A stretch of DNA of 64,000 bases. Origin: Struthio camelus. Lineage: Eukaryota > Chordata > Aves > Struthioniformes > Struthionidae. The stretch is taken from positions 3,708,517 to 3,772,516 of the forward strand of contig NC_090956.1 of assembly GCF_040807025.1 (NCBI RefSeq), written 5' to 3'. Positions 45,760 to 59,300 of the stretch are shown here, piece by piece. Made by a program: the position numbers and the translations under genes. Under the pieces are notes generated by a model that did not search any database, was not told where the DNA came from, and saw only the letters and a program-made list of their open reading frames with translations. The number at the start of each line of letters is the position of its first letter. The first letter of the stretch is position 1.

Positions 45760-46745
45760 GGCACATCCCTGCTAGGTACTGAAAGCTAATGCATCTGAGT
45801 ATTTCTTTGTTTGAATAACCAAACCATGGTGTAGCCCGAACTGCCAGGCTCTAGGCAGGTGCTGGGATGGCTGCAGGCAGAGAAAGACAGGGAGCAGAGC
45901 CGAGCAGACGCTAGCTAGCAAACAGATTTGCCTTCTCTGAACTTCTGTTTGATTTCCCCCCCCCACCCCACTCCCCACCATGCTAGGCGCCCTGTCCTTG
46001 CAGCCAAGGAGTAGCAGGGAGCTGACTGCAGCACTGGAGCAAGAGAGGGGGGAACCTAGGCACCAGCCATCCTCAAAAACCTAAGCCTGTGTACAGTCAG
46101 GCAGCCTCAGCCACAGTGCTTTCAGAGAGATCTCTCTCTTCCCCAGAGTGCATATGCAGCCGTGCTTTCATTTAGCCTTCCCACCTTTCTTGTCGCTGCT
46201 TGCTTCTAGCAGTACCACACTGGCCAGCATCGTTCCTCAGAAGCTGACCACATGCGAGCGTAGCAGCTGCTGTCACCGAGCAAGGAGGGGAATTAATGAC
46301 TCCTCGCTTGGCTGTTGTGAGCAGCAGTGTGTGAGCTCCAGTGGAACCATTGATTTCCCTTCCTGCTAGCTGGGGGCTGCTCTGTTCATGCTGCAGAAAG
46401 CTGCCTTTGCAAGAGGCGGTGAGAAGACAAGGCTCCCCAGAGCACAGAGCCTCAGCCAGCTTCTGCTTGCTGAGCTGGAAACCTGCCATTATTTTGGGGG
46501 TGGTTTGATGGAGAGCACTCTTCTCCCAGGCTGCTGCTGTGTGCCTGTGGCTCACAGGTTCCTGCTGCTGTGCTTGCAGGTACTAAACCTTTCAGGCATG
46601 ATGTGCTGCGATGATTTGGTTCAATCAGCTCACAGCTGATCCATAACCCCTTGTGACCAGGTCTGAGCTCTGTCTAAATGGGTTTCATGCCAATGTGATG
46701 GAAAACACAAGGTTTCAGGTGCTTTTCCACAGTCAATAAGCATCT
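45760..46745. other. Spacer between convergent ATPAF2 and DRC3
   Basis: About 1 kb of unique-looking sequence between the two candidate poly(A) signals. No exon, RNA gene or repeat is recognised. Confidence 0.4.
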
Positions 46746-46751
46746 TTTATT
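46746..46751 (-). terminator. DRC3: DRC3 poly(A) signal AATAAA
   Basis: AATAAA on the minus strand about 140 bases past the DRC3 stop codon. Position and sequence are both canonical. Confidence 0.75.
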
Positions 46752-46889
46752 TGCAGTTTCTGGTGGGATGGAGGAAGGAGCATGCCTCTGGCCAGACAGT
46801 TGAGGTATAACTGCCCCTGTTAGGTATTCTGCTGCTGGGGGCTGTCCTGTGTGCACCCCAGAAAGGCACCTGCCCAGCCCATGGCATAC

Positions 46890-49800
46890 CTACTCTGGCG
46901 GCTCCAGGGCCTCCATGTTTTCCAGCTCCTCTTGGAGATAGTCAATGTACTGAATGATCTCTTTGACACGGTTGCGGTTTCTGTCAATCTCGTTTTGGAG
47001 AGCCTGAACAGATTCAAACCAAGCCCTGAATCCACAGCATTCTCAAGGTCACTGGCTGTAGCACGCAGGGGCCCAGCGAAAGGGAGGGTGTTCTTTCCTA
47101 GCAGTGTCCTTGCTGCTCAGACCCGACCTGGCACCCCCTGACCAGACCTGTCTGTGCCTCATCCTCACAAGAACAGGAGGATCCCTTACCTTCTCTGTCA
47201 CAGAGGCCTGCCAGCGATGTACATTGCTGAGGATGTCACCCTCTCGGTTATCAATCTTCAACAGGTGGATGTCGTGGGATGCGTTCACTGCGTTGACAAT
47301 GGTGTTTTTGTCCACAAAAAGCTAGGAGGTAATGTGACCAGATCAGGGGAGGGGGGAGGCGGGTGTGCAGCAAAGCAGCAGAGCTCAGAATTAGCAGTGC
47401 AGTAACTGCTCTGCCTGGGGGAAGAAAATAAGACCGCTGTGTTGTACTGACGGAGCCCTAGTCATTGGGATGAACCCAGTGCTTTATCATTTGGAAGTAT
47501 GTGCCCAGGCCTCGCTACAGCTGTAAAGGAGTATTAACCCTTGTACAGATGGGGAAACTAAGGCAGCTCCCTTGCCCTCACCTGCCTGACAAGCTAGAGC
47601 AGAGAGCCAATGCCTGCTCCTGCGCGCTCTGCTGCCTCGCAGCACACGGCAGGCCCCTGTGGGCAGCTGTCGTTGAAGCAAGGCTGCATATGCTCCAGCA
47701 TGCCTAGCCCAGCAGGTGCGGGAAGTGGAAAATCACACTTGGAAGGGTCTCTTGAACTGGTGGCACTGGCTGTAAATCTTCATTTTTGTAGAGCCCTAGC
47801 TTCTAATAGAGGCAGCGACTTCCCCCGTGGTTTTAAATAGAGGGTGGCTTCACTAAACCGTAATGACTCTCCTCCTGCAGCCAAGTGCAGCTGTTGAACA
47901 AATGAAGATTGCTTCTCCATGGAAATGGATGGCGGTGAGGCAAAATGGGTGCACAGCAGCAGTGCGTAACCACAGCCATCTGCACAGGCTATAAAGCAGG
48001 GAGCTCCCCCAGGGGGCTGAGGGGTCTGTTTTGTGTCTGTCAGCTTGTGATTACCCAGAGTAAGGGGGGGGGGAGGGGGGGGCTGGAATAATCTGGACAG
48101 AGCAAAAAGACAGTGAATGCAAAACTTAAGTCAATTAGCTACTAAATGAAAGAATAACGGAGGAAAAAAGGTCAACAATGTTGCTGACTGGAGCACTGCA
48201 ATGATCTTTGTGCGTTTCGAAGAGCTCTTGGGATCTTTAATATCACAGCAAGACTAAAGCCTCAGTGGGTGAACCCATTTGAAAAGCCATGTCCTGCCTC
48301 CAGGACAGCTAAGAGGCTGGGAGAGCTCTGGGAAGGGGTTCTGAAATCACTGAAGCAAACAGAATCCCAGGGCAAGGGAGTCACAGCAGTGTTTGGATTC
48401 TCCAGGAGTGGGCAAGGCCTTACAAAACCAGCTGAGTGCAGCAAAGAAGATGCCTAAATGCCTGCTGGTTTGGGGCTGCCTGGAAGTGAGCCAGAGAATT
48501 GAGTTGTGCTGAAGGTAGGAGAGAGATTTACTCGGCACCTCTCCTGGGCTGCTGCCACCAGCTCTTGCAGAGCCCAGGGAAACCTGCAGTGCAGTCATGC
48601 TCTTTCCTAGTCAGCAAAGATGCCCAGCAGTGCTGTAGTTCAGCCAGGCAGCTGGGGCCATCTGGAAGGAAGTTAAGCTCTAGTTTAGACATAGCTCTAG
48701 CTATACTAAGCCTCCCTAAAAACCATCCCTTCTGAGAAGAGGCTGTGGCCTCCTTTTATTGCTCGCTCTCTTCCAGAGCTCCATTTTTTTTGTGTCCTCA
48801 CCATTCGAACGTCATCTGGCAAATTCTTGTCAAGCTCGTTCTTGACGGATTTCTCCAGCATGTTGACTGAGATCTCTAGCAGCTTTTCATGATGACGGTT
48901 TTCCAGGTCTCGGCACTGGGCCATCGTACAGATGATTAAGGAAAAGGCTGACCACATTGTTCACTTTGAGATGAAACTTGACCTGCTATAATTAAATGCT
49001 GAGACTCAGAAAGAGCAACATACTGCATAAGAGAGGGCTGCTAACCCTAATGCGGGTTTGCAGAAAAGTGCTCTGTTGCCTTGCGTCCTCGTTGCAGGCA
49101 ACACATCAGCAATAGAAAAGAAACTTAAAGAGGAATTGTAGGTATTTCATTGGCTACTATGTCAGGAACGCATACAGAAAACAGTCTAACCAGATTTTCC
49201 AAGAGTTGTCATGCCTGCCTGGAGAACAAAGGAAGTCTCAAAGGGTAAAACGTTGTCCAAGTGCTACAGATGTTCAGCAAGGGAGAATTTAATCAGAGCC
49301 TCTTATGCCTTCTAGAGACTCCCCAGAAAGAAGTTTGGCACCTGAAATTTCATCCCCCTGCTACTGTTGATCTGGGAAGCATATGGCACTTGTATAGTTT
49401 GGCTAAGAAAAATACAGAAGACCTCTGGGAAAAGCTGGGAAAAGGCCTTTTCTATTAATGAAAAAAAAATCCAATTCTATTCTGATGGCTCAATTCTGGA
49501 TTTAGAAGTGCGGTATACGTACCTCACTTGGACATCCAGGCGAATATACTTTCAAAAGGATATATCCCCTGAACGTTTTCAGTGAATGTTGACACTAGCT
49601 CAGCAATGTTTCTTTCAAAATCCTTTATTAGTTCCTTAACAGAGGGAAAAAGAGGAAATGTTGTAATGAACACTTGCATCAACAGAGAAGAGAGTCTTGG
49701 AATAATCAAAAATCCATTATAACTTGGATTCACTGTTGTTATTAGTGAACGAGTATGAACTGCCTCAAGCACATGAGCTGTTTTGAAAGTGCTGCAGGAG

Positions 49801-50357
49801 TTTCTTTTCTGCATTGGTATGTGACAGACAGAAAATCAGAATCGATTTATTGGAAGGAAGTTGATTGAATGATACTTTCACCTGGCCTCTGGAGGAAGCC
49901 AGCTGATCACTTCTTACCCTCATATATAAAATGCACAGAGAATGCTGTATTTCTGCAAACTGCCATGCTGCAGTCTCCTTGCAGGTACAAGGAGCCTCTT
50001 GTCAGAAGCATAACCAACTCCCAGGCTTATTGCAGCTTTTGTTTTAGTCCTCAGATACTAAACCTGCTGCTACCTATTACCTCTCTCAGAAACGGCTGAT
50101 GGAGAATCTTTTAGGTCTTGCACTTAACATCTCACTACAACAGTTCAAATACAGCCACCAGAACCTTGCACATCCAGAAGGGAACGCTTCTGATCTTTCC
50201 ATCCGTGATCGTAAATACATTAGGACCAATTCAGATAACATTAAAAGGCACAGTCCTGATGTATTGAGGAATCCATTTGGAGCTCTTGCTCTCTGTCATG
50301 CACATTCACAAACTAGCAAGCAGGAGCCCTTAACAGATTACTAAAAAAAAAAAAAAA

Positions 50358-50388
<31 letters not shown>

Positions 50389-53300
50389 AAGATGCCCATT
50401 TGCAGCCCTGCCCTAGTTTTTGAGGGAAAGTCTGGGAAGAAAAAAGGCAGCCATTATGCAAACAAATGCAGTAAGCTGAGCAGGAATGTGTGCTATGAAT
50501 TGCTAAGATTACAAAGATCAGCTTCAAAGAATTACACCTCTAGAATCCCAAATGAATATCCTACACTATGCAGCAACTTTTGTACACAGACCTATGAAAT
50601 GACTGAATGACCTCAAGTCCTTTTCTCTGAAGTCTAGGAAATCAACTAGGACAGATGTGAAGGAAATACTGTACTCAGCTCTGAGAAACAGAAGTCTGTT
50701 GCAATGTATCAGTGTCCAGGGCCTGACTCTCACACTGATGACCCTGAGCAGGGAAAGAATAAGGTGGAGAGAAAACATGAGCCTGCCTCGTAAAACTATA
50801 TACTCTCCTAGTACCATGGGCTACTAAACAGAGGGGTGCAGCAACAAAAAAGGACACACCCCCCCACCACCACCGGCGTTCTAGATGTGAGTCTTAACAG
50901 GTATATGTCTGAACCTTACCTCCAGCTGGTCAACTGTCCGCATTTCCAAGGTCATGAGCGTTTCTGACAGCTGAAGTATGTCCTCATTGTACTCAGCTAG
51001 CTTAGACTCAGCGATATCGTAACTACTGACGTCCTGAATCTCATCCAGCGTCTAAACACAGAGATACATAAATTACTTATAGTTTGTGTTCAGCACTCCA
51101 TTGCAATTTAATTAACTTGTTACACATGTGAGAAAAGTTCTGCTGCTGATTAGCTGAAACGAAATGTGATGATTCAGTAAGTCTCCAGATTTACATACTG
51201 GGTAGTCAAGTGTGCTGAGGTATGCTACAATGTTAACAATCCAATAGCAATGCAGTGAAATCAGTGAAAAACTCTTGCTCATGCTCCAGTCAGCAAATGA
51301 CTTCTCCTCTCATGCTTCCAACTTTGGCTCCCCTTTTGACACATTGCGAGGGAAAAATATTAGATTCTTGACATTGCTGGCCATAAAAGAGAGATTAACA
51401 ATTACTTCTCCGAAAGAAACGCAGGCCTAAATCTGGATCCCCTTGAAGTGAAGGAGAATCTGGATTGACTTCCATAGGGTCAGGATGTAGTATTCTGCAT
51501 ATGGAATACCTTTCACATCCTGACTTCCTGTTACAGCAAGGAAGTATTGCCCTTCATTTTTAAATATTGATGTCAGTTTTGTATCAGACAAGATTTATTA
51601 TTTCTTGAATCCAAAAAATCCTCCTATGCTAAGCAATGTATTATTTTCAAGCATGCTTAAAATAAGTTAATAATCAAATGTTAATAGGAGAGAAAAAAAA
51701 TGTTTTAAGATGTCTAATCCACTCTTCCTTAGAGGCAATGGAATGGGCTAAAAGAGAGAATTTTGACCGGAATCATTGCCAAGACTTGCTTCTAAGAAGA
51801 GACTAGATTACCCAAGCTTTACAGTGTTTAAAGGGGGGGGGGGGGGAGAGAGCAAAGTATTTTCCTTTCTAATTTAAAGAAGTTAGGGGGCCCGTGAAAA
51901 ACTCCCAAGCAATTCAAGCCACACCTCTGGGATCAAAAACTTGAAAGTTCAAGGGCTGTAAAGCTTCTTTGCTCCTTAACTTTAGAGAGCAGAGCTATTT
52001 TACAAGCTAACCAAGCTTGCATGAAAGGATTACAGATAGACAAACACTAAGAACAGTTTACAAATGTCAGTCTGTTGGGACCTCTGCACTTTTTGAACTC
52101 CTCCATCACTTTTAAACAGCCAATCAGGAAATGCTGTTAAAAGACAAGTCTTCAGTTTTGACACCAAGCCCTCCATATTTATGTGAGAACTGTCACACTG
52201 ACCAACGTGTCCTATTCTAGCAGCTCGATCCATAGCTGAGCCTGTAAGCCATCAAAGACAAACTGCCAACATCTGACCTCTGCTATGTTTTTGCTGTGAA
52301 CATATTGGGAATTCAAGTGCAAGATAACAGAATATGCAAATCAGCCTTTATACTTTGCCTTCTAGTAAGGCTAGAAACTCGTTCCAATTAGGGTTAATAC
52401 AGTCTATTTGCCAGCATGAGTCAGCAAGGTTCAAGGACCCAGGAAGAGAATGACTCAGCAGGCTGCCAGCTTGTGACAAGGCACCTAAATAAAAGTGACC
52501 TGGTTTTCAAAGAGAGTGAGCGCTCGTGACTCTGCCTGCCGGCAGTTGTCAGGGCCTCGTTCTGCTCAGCTGACAGTTTTACCAGGCTTTAGCCTCCCTT
52601 ATTTTTCTGTGGAAACAACATAACGATCCATCTATTATACATGGTTAGAAAGGGATCCAGCTAGAAGCTACGCCTTTAACAGTCACAATGGATGACTGTA
52701 GTTGAGTCCCAGTAGAATGAAAAAGGATAGTCTGCTTAAAAAAAAGAGACTAGAAATACAATAAGTTTACCTATTTTTTCTGTTAAAATTCTTTGAGCTG
52801 TTGCTGTTGACAAAACAATTTGAAGGAAAACAACTTGCAAACAAACTGAACACTGCAATTTCCTTGGTTTTCTTCCCCCTTTTTCAGTGAAGGAAGAACT
52901 CTTGGAGGCCTCAGACAAAAAGAAGGGGAGTGGCATTAAAACCAAAGAATAGATTTTTTTTTTTTTCTTAAATCGATTTCATAAAAAATTTCAAAAGTAA
53001 AAGAAACAGTGAGCATTTTCATTTTCTTGAAGACCAGTAAGTTTTCCAGAGGACAGAAAAATGTCAATGAAAAGATATTTGACCACTTTTTTTTCTGTGC
53101 ACCTTGAAAAACTGCTATCTTTGTGGACAATGTGATAATGCCATGACACGTTAATTCTGTCCTATGCTGAATTAGCCATATAGATAAAGGCTGTCAGCGT
53201 TAGCTGGTTGTCGTTCGGCTAAAGGGTTGAAAACTCCATCTACTGATATAACTTTAAATCCCCAATTCCTTTCCTATGTGAACTACTAAAGCACTTTTAA

Positions 53301-56300
53301 CATTATGTTGGTTACTGAAATCATATTAGCTAACATAACATAATTGCTTAGTATAGGTCTATATTGTAAGAAACATGTAAATGGATAAGGAACCAAGTGC
53401 CAGTTCCTATTACAGCAGTGTAAATCCAGAATCATTTTCCTAATTTTAATGAAGTTATGCCAGTGGTCAGCAAAACTAAAATCTGACATGCGATGTAGAG
53501 AAATCACATCTCAAACTAAGTTTAGCAAAATTACCGTTCTGTTCCGATTTTCAAACTCCAGGATTATTTTTCTGCCTTGCTCTTGGTTGGCTGTTAATGC
53601 TTCATCAAGGCTCTCATAGAAATCGGAGACTTCAGCTTCTCGTTTTTCATACTGTTTCAGACCATAGTTAAACAGATTTTCACAAACTGAGACAAACTCC
53701 TTCCTGTACGTGACACCAGAGTCAAGGTATTTTGTTTGTTCAGTGGAGCAACATTCCTCTAGCTCTGCAAATTGGAGTGGTACAAGTTACTGTTATGTAA
53801 ACTCTGCGGTTCTTGCCTGGAGCAGGGTGCCAAGTGTTCTTCTGTCCAGCAGGACCGGGTCACCCATTCGCATTTTATGCGTAGGCTTTTTCTGTCTTAA
53901 GGGCAGGAGAAAGCTGTGGGAGCTCGAAGGGAAAAAGACCTTGAGAAAAATGGAAACGTGTATATTTCTCTGACTCTTTTCTGACACAGCATACAGAATG
54001 AAGCATACAACGCTATCTGTCTTTACAACTGTGAATACAGTGTCTGTGTAGTTAATAAATACAGCTCTGGAGCCTACAGCCAGGGTACAGAATAAACTAC
54101 TGGCTTGGTAGCATCACAAAAATAACATCAATTTTTCTTCTGCTATTATCTTGGCAATGGAATTGTTTCTAGAGTCTATTGTAGTTAAGCTGTGATGCAT
54201 TTTTCCCCAACAGCGTAATGCAATTTTAAGGAAGGTCAAGTTACTGGCCTTGACAATACTCTATTAATCTGAATGAGAAAAGAAAAAACAAAAGTGTCTG
54301 CTTTCTGATCCCTCGTGTAGGAGCAACGATCAGAAAAAAAGCGCTGGCCTGAAAACTTCATGTTGCCAGCTCTGGCAGGTTGTGAGATATGTGACTCGTA
54401 TCGTTCCGATTAGTCCGTTCCTATCTCCTACCACTTCAATTTCAGCATGATTTTAGCAACTGTGCTCTTGCAATCTAACCGACAAGAGATTTATCGCATA
54501 GCTCATTTTAAAGTTTAAAGGATTCCACACTTAAAGAAAGTACAAAGCCTTTTCCCTGAAAGGTCAGAAAAGAAGGCTACTAAAATTATGTCTGCTTCAA
54601 GTGAAGAAAAAGGAATATGGTAATTACAATGGTGAGAATTTAAAACGCTGGTACCTCGTGATTTGTTGGTGATAGAAGTGAGTGGTTATACAAATGGGAT
54701 GTTTCAAGCTGGGTCGGCCAGCTTGCCAACGGTATAAACCATTTGTTTGTAGCCCTCATATTTAAGGCCTGATATCTCATGAAAACTGTCAGTGGTCTCA
54801 CAGTTTTGCAGTGTTTTTTGGAACCATTCCAAAACTGAACACAGAAATTTCTGTCTCAGATCTTAGATCAATGTAGCTTTCAGTCCTGGACAAAAGCAAC
54901 AGATGAAGAGCCCCTGTTGATGCACCTCCTTCTTAGCTCAAGTCATTAGGTTTTAGCTCTAGGTCTTCTAAACCCAGGAAGGATATGCCTGCAGCAGGTC
55001 ACCCACTCCAGGGAGGTAAGCCAGTTTGGCAGCTTCCGCATCCTCTTCATACATACTCTCAAAGAGGAAGGATCCATTCAGGTACTCGACAAAGGCTGTC
55101 TTTGAAAAGAATCAAAAACAACGCAAGTAAAATAAAGAGTACCAACCTGCTGCCAATCCTTAGGATGTATCTATACTAGAAGCACTTTACTAGCATAGGA
55201 ACACTGGTGCAACGTACAAGTAAAGCTCTTCCATGCGGTCACAGTTACCTCAACACAATGTTTATCCCCAATCACGAAAGCACCCTGCACTTTCAGTGGA
55301 AAACATCTTAGTTCACATGTGGCTTTGCTGCTATAACTGTCTAGCCTAAGGAGAGACAATACCATTTAATCTAATATAAAACATTATCACATACAACTAC
55401 ACACTGCCACGCTTGTTAAGCCTTTCAGATAAGGAGTCAGTGGACTTTGGGGAGGGTCAGAGGGAAGAGCTGCAGGTCTCCTTCCTGCCTCCTCTTCCTG
55501 CACTTCAGCCAGTCTGATCTTCTGGAGGCCTAGGACACAGATCCAGACCACAACTGGTCTTGTTTTCAGTTCACAGGACTACGGTGATCTCTGAAAGCCC
55601 TGAAGAGTTTACCATAAAACTAATAAAAAGCATTAAGTTAGTGTGAAGGAGAAAACAAGTCACTGCACCATGAAAATACTAACAGTTCCCTCAGACCTGT
55701 AATTTTCTTCATCTAATGTCAGGCTGATAAGAACCTCAAGAATGCTTTACTATTTAGCTTCTCAGTGTTTATATGGGTAATGTCACTGTTCAGCCAAAAG
55801 AGTTATGTTCCTCCATGTCATGTATTTTCTACAGCAGTTCCTGATTTCATTCAAAAGATGAGATTAAGAGATTAATCCTAGTCTCAGTTTTAGCATAGTC
55901 AATGTTAACCCCTAATTAAATCTTCAAGCAGGTTAAAAGAGAAGTCAATATCTGTTGCACTTCTTTCCCCTGGGACAACCAGCCAAGGAAAACATACCTT
56001 GTGGTACTCCAGTTCATTCTGCTTTGCCTGCTTTTCCTCCAGCTGAGCCAGAGCCTGGGCCTCCACCTGTTTCAGTGGTTCAGTAGAATACTGGTACTTT
56101 AAAACTGCAGCTTCTCGCTGAGAAATATAAAGAAAGAAAATATTCTGATTAGGTTATCCAGCACTGCCAAATAAATCTAGGCACAAGCAGTCAGTCTTTC
56201 TGTAACATGCATCTGAATGACATCCACATCCCCACTCTTTTCTGTGCTTTATATTAAACTGCCTATGACGTTTCTAATCCGTTCCTCATCCCGCTTTCTG

Positions 56301-59300
56301 TTAGCGTATTACTCGGCCTCTGCATTCAATGCATCTGAGCTGATTTGGACTCAAGAAACTTTCCTCTCTCGATTTCCCAATTTTTTTTCTCTTTTTTTAA
56401 GCAAGAGGCCCTGTTTTGACTTTTAGAATTTGAGCTCTGATTTGATCAGCTAGTGGGTTTAATACATTTACTAGGGAGGAGATGGATCTTTTGAGGAGTG
56501 GATGGCAAGGTAGCAGCAGGGGCAAGAACCTAATTAGTTTTAAACTCAAGCTTGACAAATTTAAGTACGCGACTCTATGACATATTGTCTGCATGAGCAG
56601 GGACTGGACTCAATGACCTGAAGAGCCCTTCCAGTCCTCTGATAAGAGTAATATATATTCCAAATACAGCTCCTGTTCTGTGCTAAGTAAATTTCAAATT
56701 AATCATGATCTTTGGTTATTAAAATTTTTTTCTGTGTTCCTTTGAGCCTTGGGACCAAAAAGCAGTCACATAGGCAACCACAGCTGACGGACTGTTCTGT
56801 TCTAAAGAATCAGGAATGGGAAGCCCATTTGGATGGCACCTGGTTGCCTGGATAACCTGTCAGTCAGCTACTGAAACGAGCAGGACCACCAAGCTTGTTT
56901 TTCTGGATTCGTGTCTCAAGATTTATCTCCTCTGAGATTCCCTGTTCTCTAAGAAGTCTTGCACTCACACTGCAGCCTCTCTATAGCAACATTAACAAGG
57001 CCTCTCCCCCACACTCAGGCACCGATTTTCACAAAACCTGTGAGAACATAATACGTTTGACACCTCTGCCTCTGTCAGATTTGATATAATTTGGCCCACA
57101 GGTTCAGAGCTGTTAGGCAAACACAGAACACACACTGCATGATTCCAAAAGCCTAATTTCTTCAGGGAACCAGACTGAAACGCTAGGATATTGCGGGCAT
57201 AGCAACAAAGCAAAATGCTCTATGTGGTGCTGGTACCCAGTTTCACATGAAGAGAACGCAGAAATACTTACCATAGTGTCACTCACAAGCTTGAAGTCCA
57301 AGTATACCAGCTCTGGAAGGTGAGCGACTGTAAACGGTGCATACTGCTCATTGTCACAGAGAGGGTTCCCCATGAGATTCAGTGTGCGTAAGTTTTTAAA
57401 CCTCCTGAGATAGATCACCTATGCCAAGAGGAAAGAGGTGCTGTACTTCGCAGCGTTGTGGAAATACACAGCTTTGAAATTTGTTGCACTTATCAGAACT
57501 ATGCTGCAATACGTATCCTGCTCAACTACCAAGCATAGGTGACATTAAATTACGAGTTTCTAATGGTTTTATTTGGGAAAGGAAATGCTTATAATTCATA
57601 TCATGGATATATAAATGATGGGTCTGGAGAGAAGGCCTTTAGCTGGGTGGTGGACAAGTCAGGGATCATAGATTAGTAAACTGCTCTCAGAGAGCCCCAA
57701 ATAAATCCTAGCCTCCGTTCCTTCCTTTTCTGATAGCTACTTATTCCTTTTCCAGCTCTCATGGAAACTGATAGGAATTTTGCTATGGATGGCAACAGCA
57801 ACAAAGCCAGGTCGCCCATGAGTGAATAATCTAAAAGAGAAATAGCTGAAGTAAGCACTTCATACCTGGATAGCTTACCAAAACCATAACTCAGTCTACA
57901 GAGGAAGTGAAATCCTAAGGAGAATTTTCTCCTCTAAGGAGGGCTCAGATGTAGTGGCAAATGTCAGTTTAATAATATTTGATATGGGACACTTGGAAAG
58001 CCAGAGGCACTCACGTCTTCTAAAGTGGCCAGGTTATTCTTTCCTATTGAAAAAATCTGTAGGTCTTGTAACGTGTCCATGTGCTCAATTTTAGATATTC
58101 TGTTATTGTAGAGGCTCAGGTCCTGCAGTTTAACAAGGGTATCCAGGCCCTCAATGACTTCAATATTATTGAAGGACAAATCTGTGGAAGAGTTTAGAAA
58201 GCAAGAGTTTTACAAGCACCAAGTCAAGTTAGCTGTAGTAGAACACCCCGACTCAGACCCTGCATTTAGCCTGACTCTTGATTTTAGAATTTATATGGAG
58301 TATCTTCCTCAGGGTTGCTCAGTGTCCCACAGAAAAGGCTCAGCATAAAATCATCATTCTTTGGGTCAGGAAGCAATAAGGGAATCTCCTGCTTATGACT
58401 GTCCATGCAACTTGTAACTTAGAGGAATTGTTGCAGTCAGTCTATGCGAGGACTACACGCACAACCTGAAAGTGATTTCTACCTTAGCGGGAAACCCAAA
58501 ATACAAGAAAAGAGGTAAGGAAATGCCCCTAAAGAGGGTTTTCTGTGACCAATTTGACCCCACTTGCCTTGTTTCTTGCCAACTCTTGCCTGCCACACCA
58601 ATGACCCCCAATATAGCAATTCCCATAGGGCCAGCATATGCCAGTTCCATGCTCATTAACTGCCCTGTTGTCAATGGAGATGCACAAGAGCATACGTTCA
58701 CTATAGCTATTTCACTTTTTTATAGTCCCTCATCTTATTCTGCCTGAAAAATCTATCCTAACACTTCAATTCATCATGACTGAGGGCAATATTTACCCTC
58801 AGGCCAATACCGAGTGCTTTGGGAACCCAAAGAGGGCTGATGAGGTTACCAGCTGTCTGCATCATCCCAGTGCACAGACGGCTGAGACACTCATGCAGCT
58901 GGTGCTGAACCACCAGAACCTCTAGGCAAACTGAAACTCACGAGCGTGCTTCAAAACGCTCTGCTCCCACTGCAGCGATGAGCTGTTGATTCACAAGTGC
59001 ATTAGTCATCTGTGCAGCGGGACGGGGCAGACAACTGGGGGGAAGGACATTTCAAGATGTGCTTAGGAACCAAAGCCCTACATGCTGTTTGCACTGGTGA
59101 CTTAAGATATATTTACACTGCAACCCAGTAATGTGGCTGCAGTTCACAGAGAATGCTTTAAGCTGTGAATCTGTAGCGGCCAGGCCACAGGCCTGCACCA
59201 CTGTATGACACTGCTATTAGTACCCCAATGTATTAGTTGAAAGAAGTCACATAAGACTACAAAGATGGTCGCTTCTTGAAACAGCAACAAAGAGGAGCCC

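Noticed and set aside
50343-50390. Poly(A)/GA tract as the tail of a retroposed element
   Set aside because: No adjacent element body, poly(A) signal or target-site duplication, so it is left as a simple repeat.
54976-54990. A GC-AG reading (CAG|GCATAT) of the DRC3 exon 6 donor
   Set aside because: It breaks the frame with the next exon, whereas ATATCCTT with a TCAC acceptor restores it and matches U12 signals.
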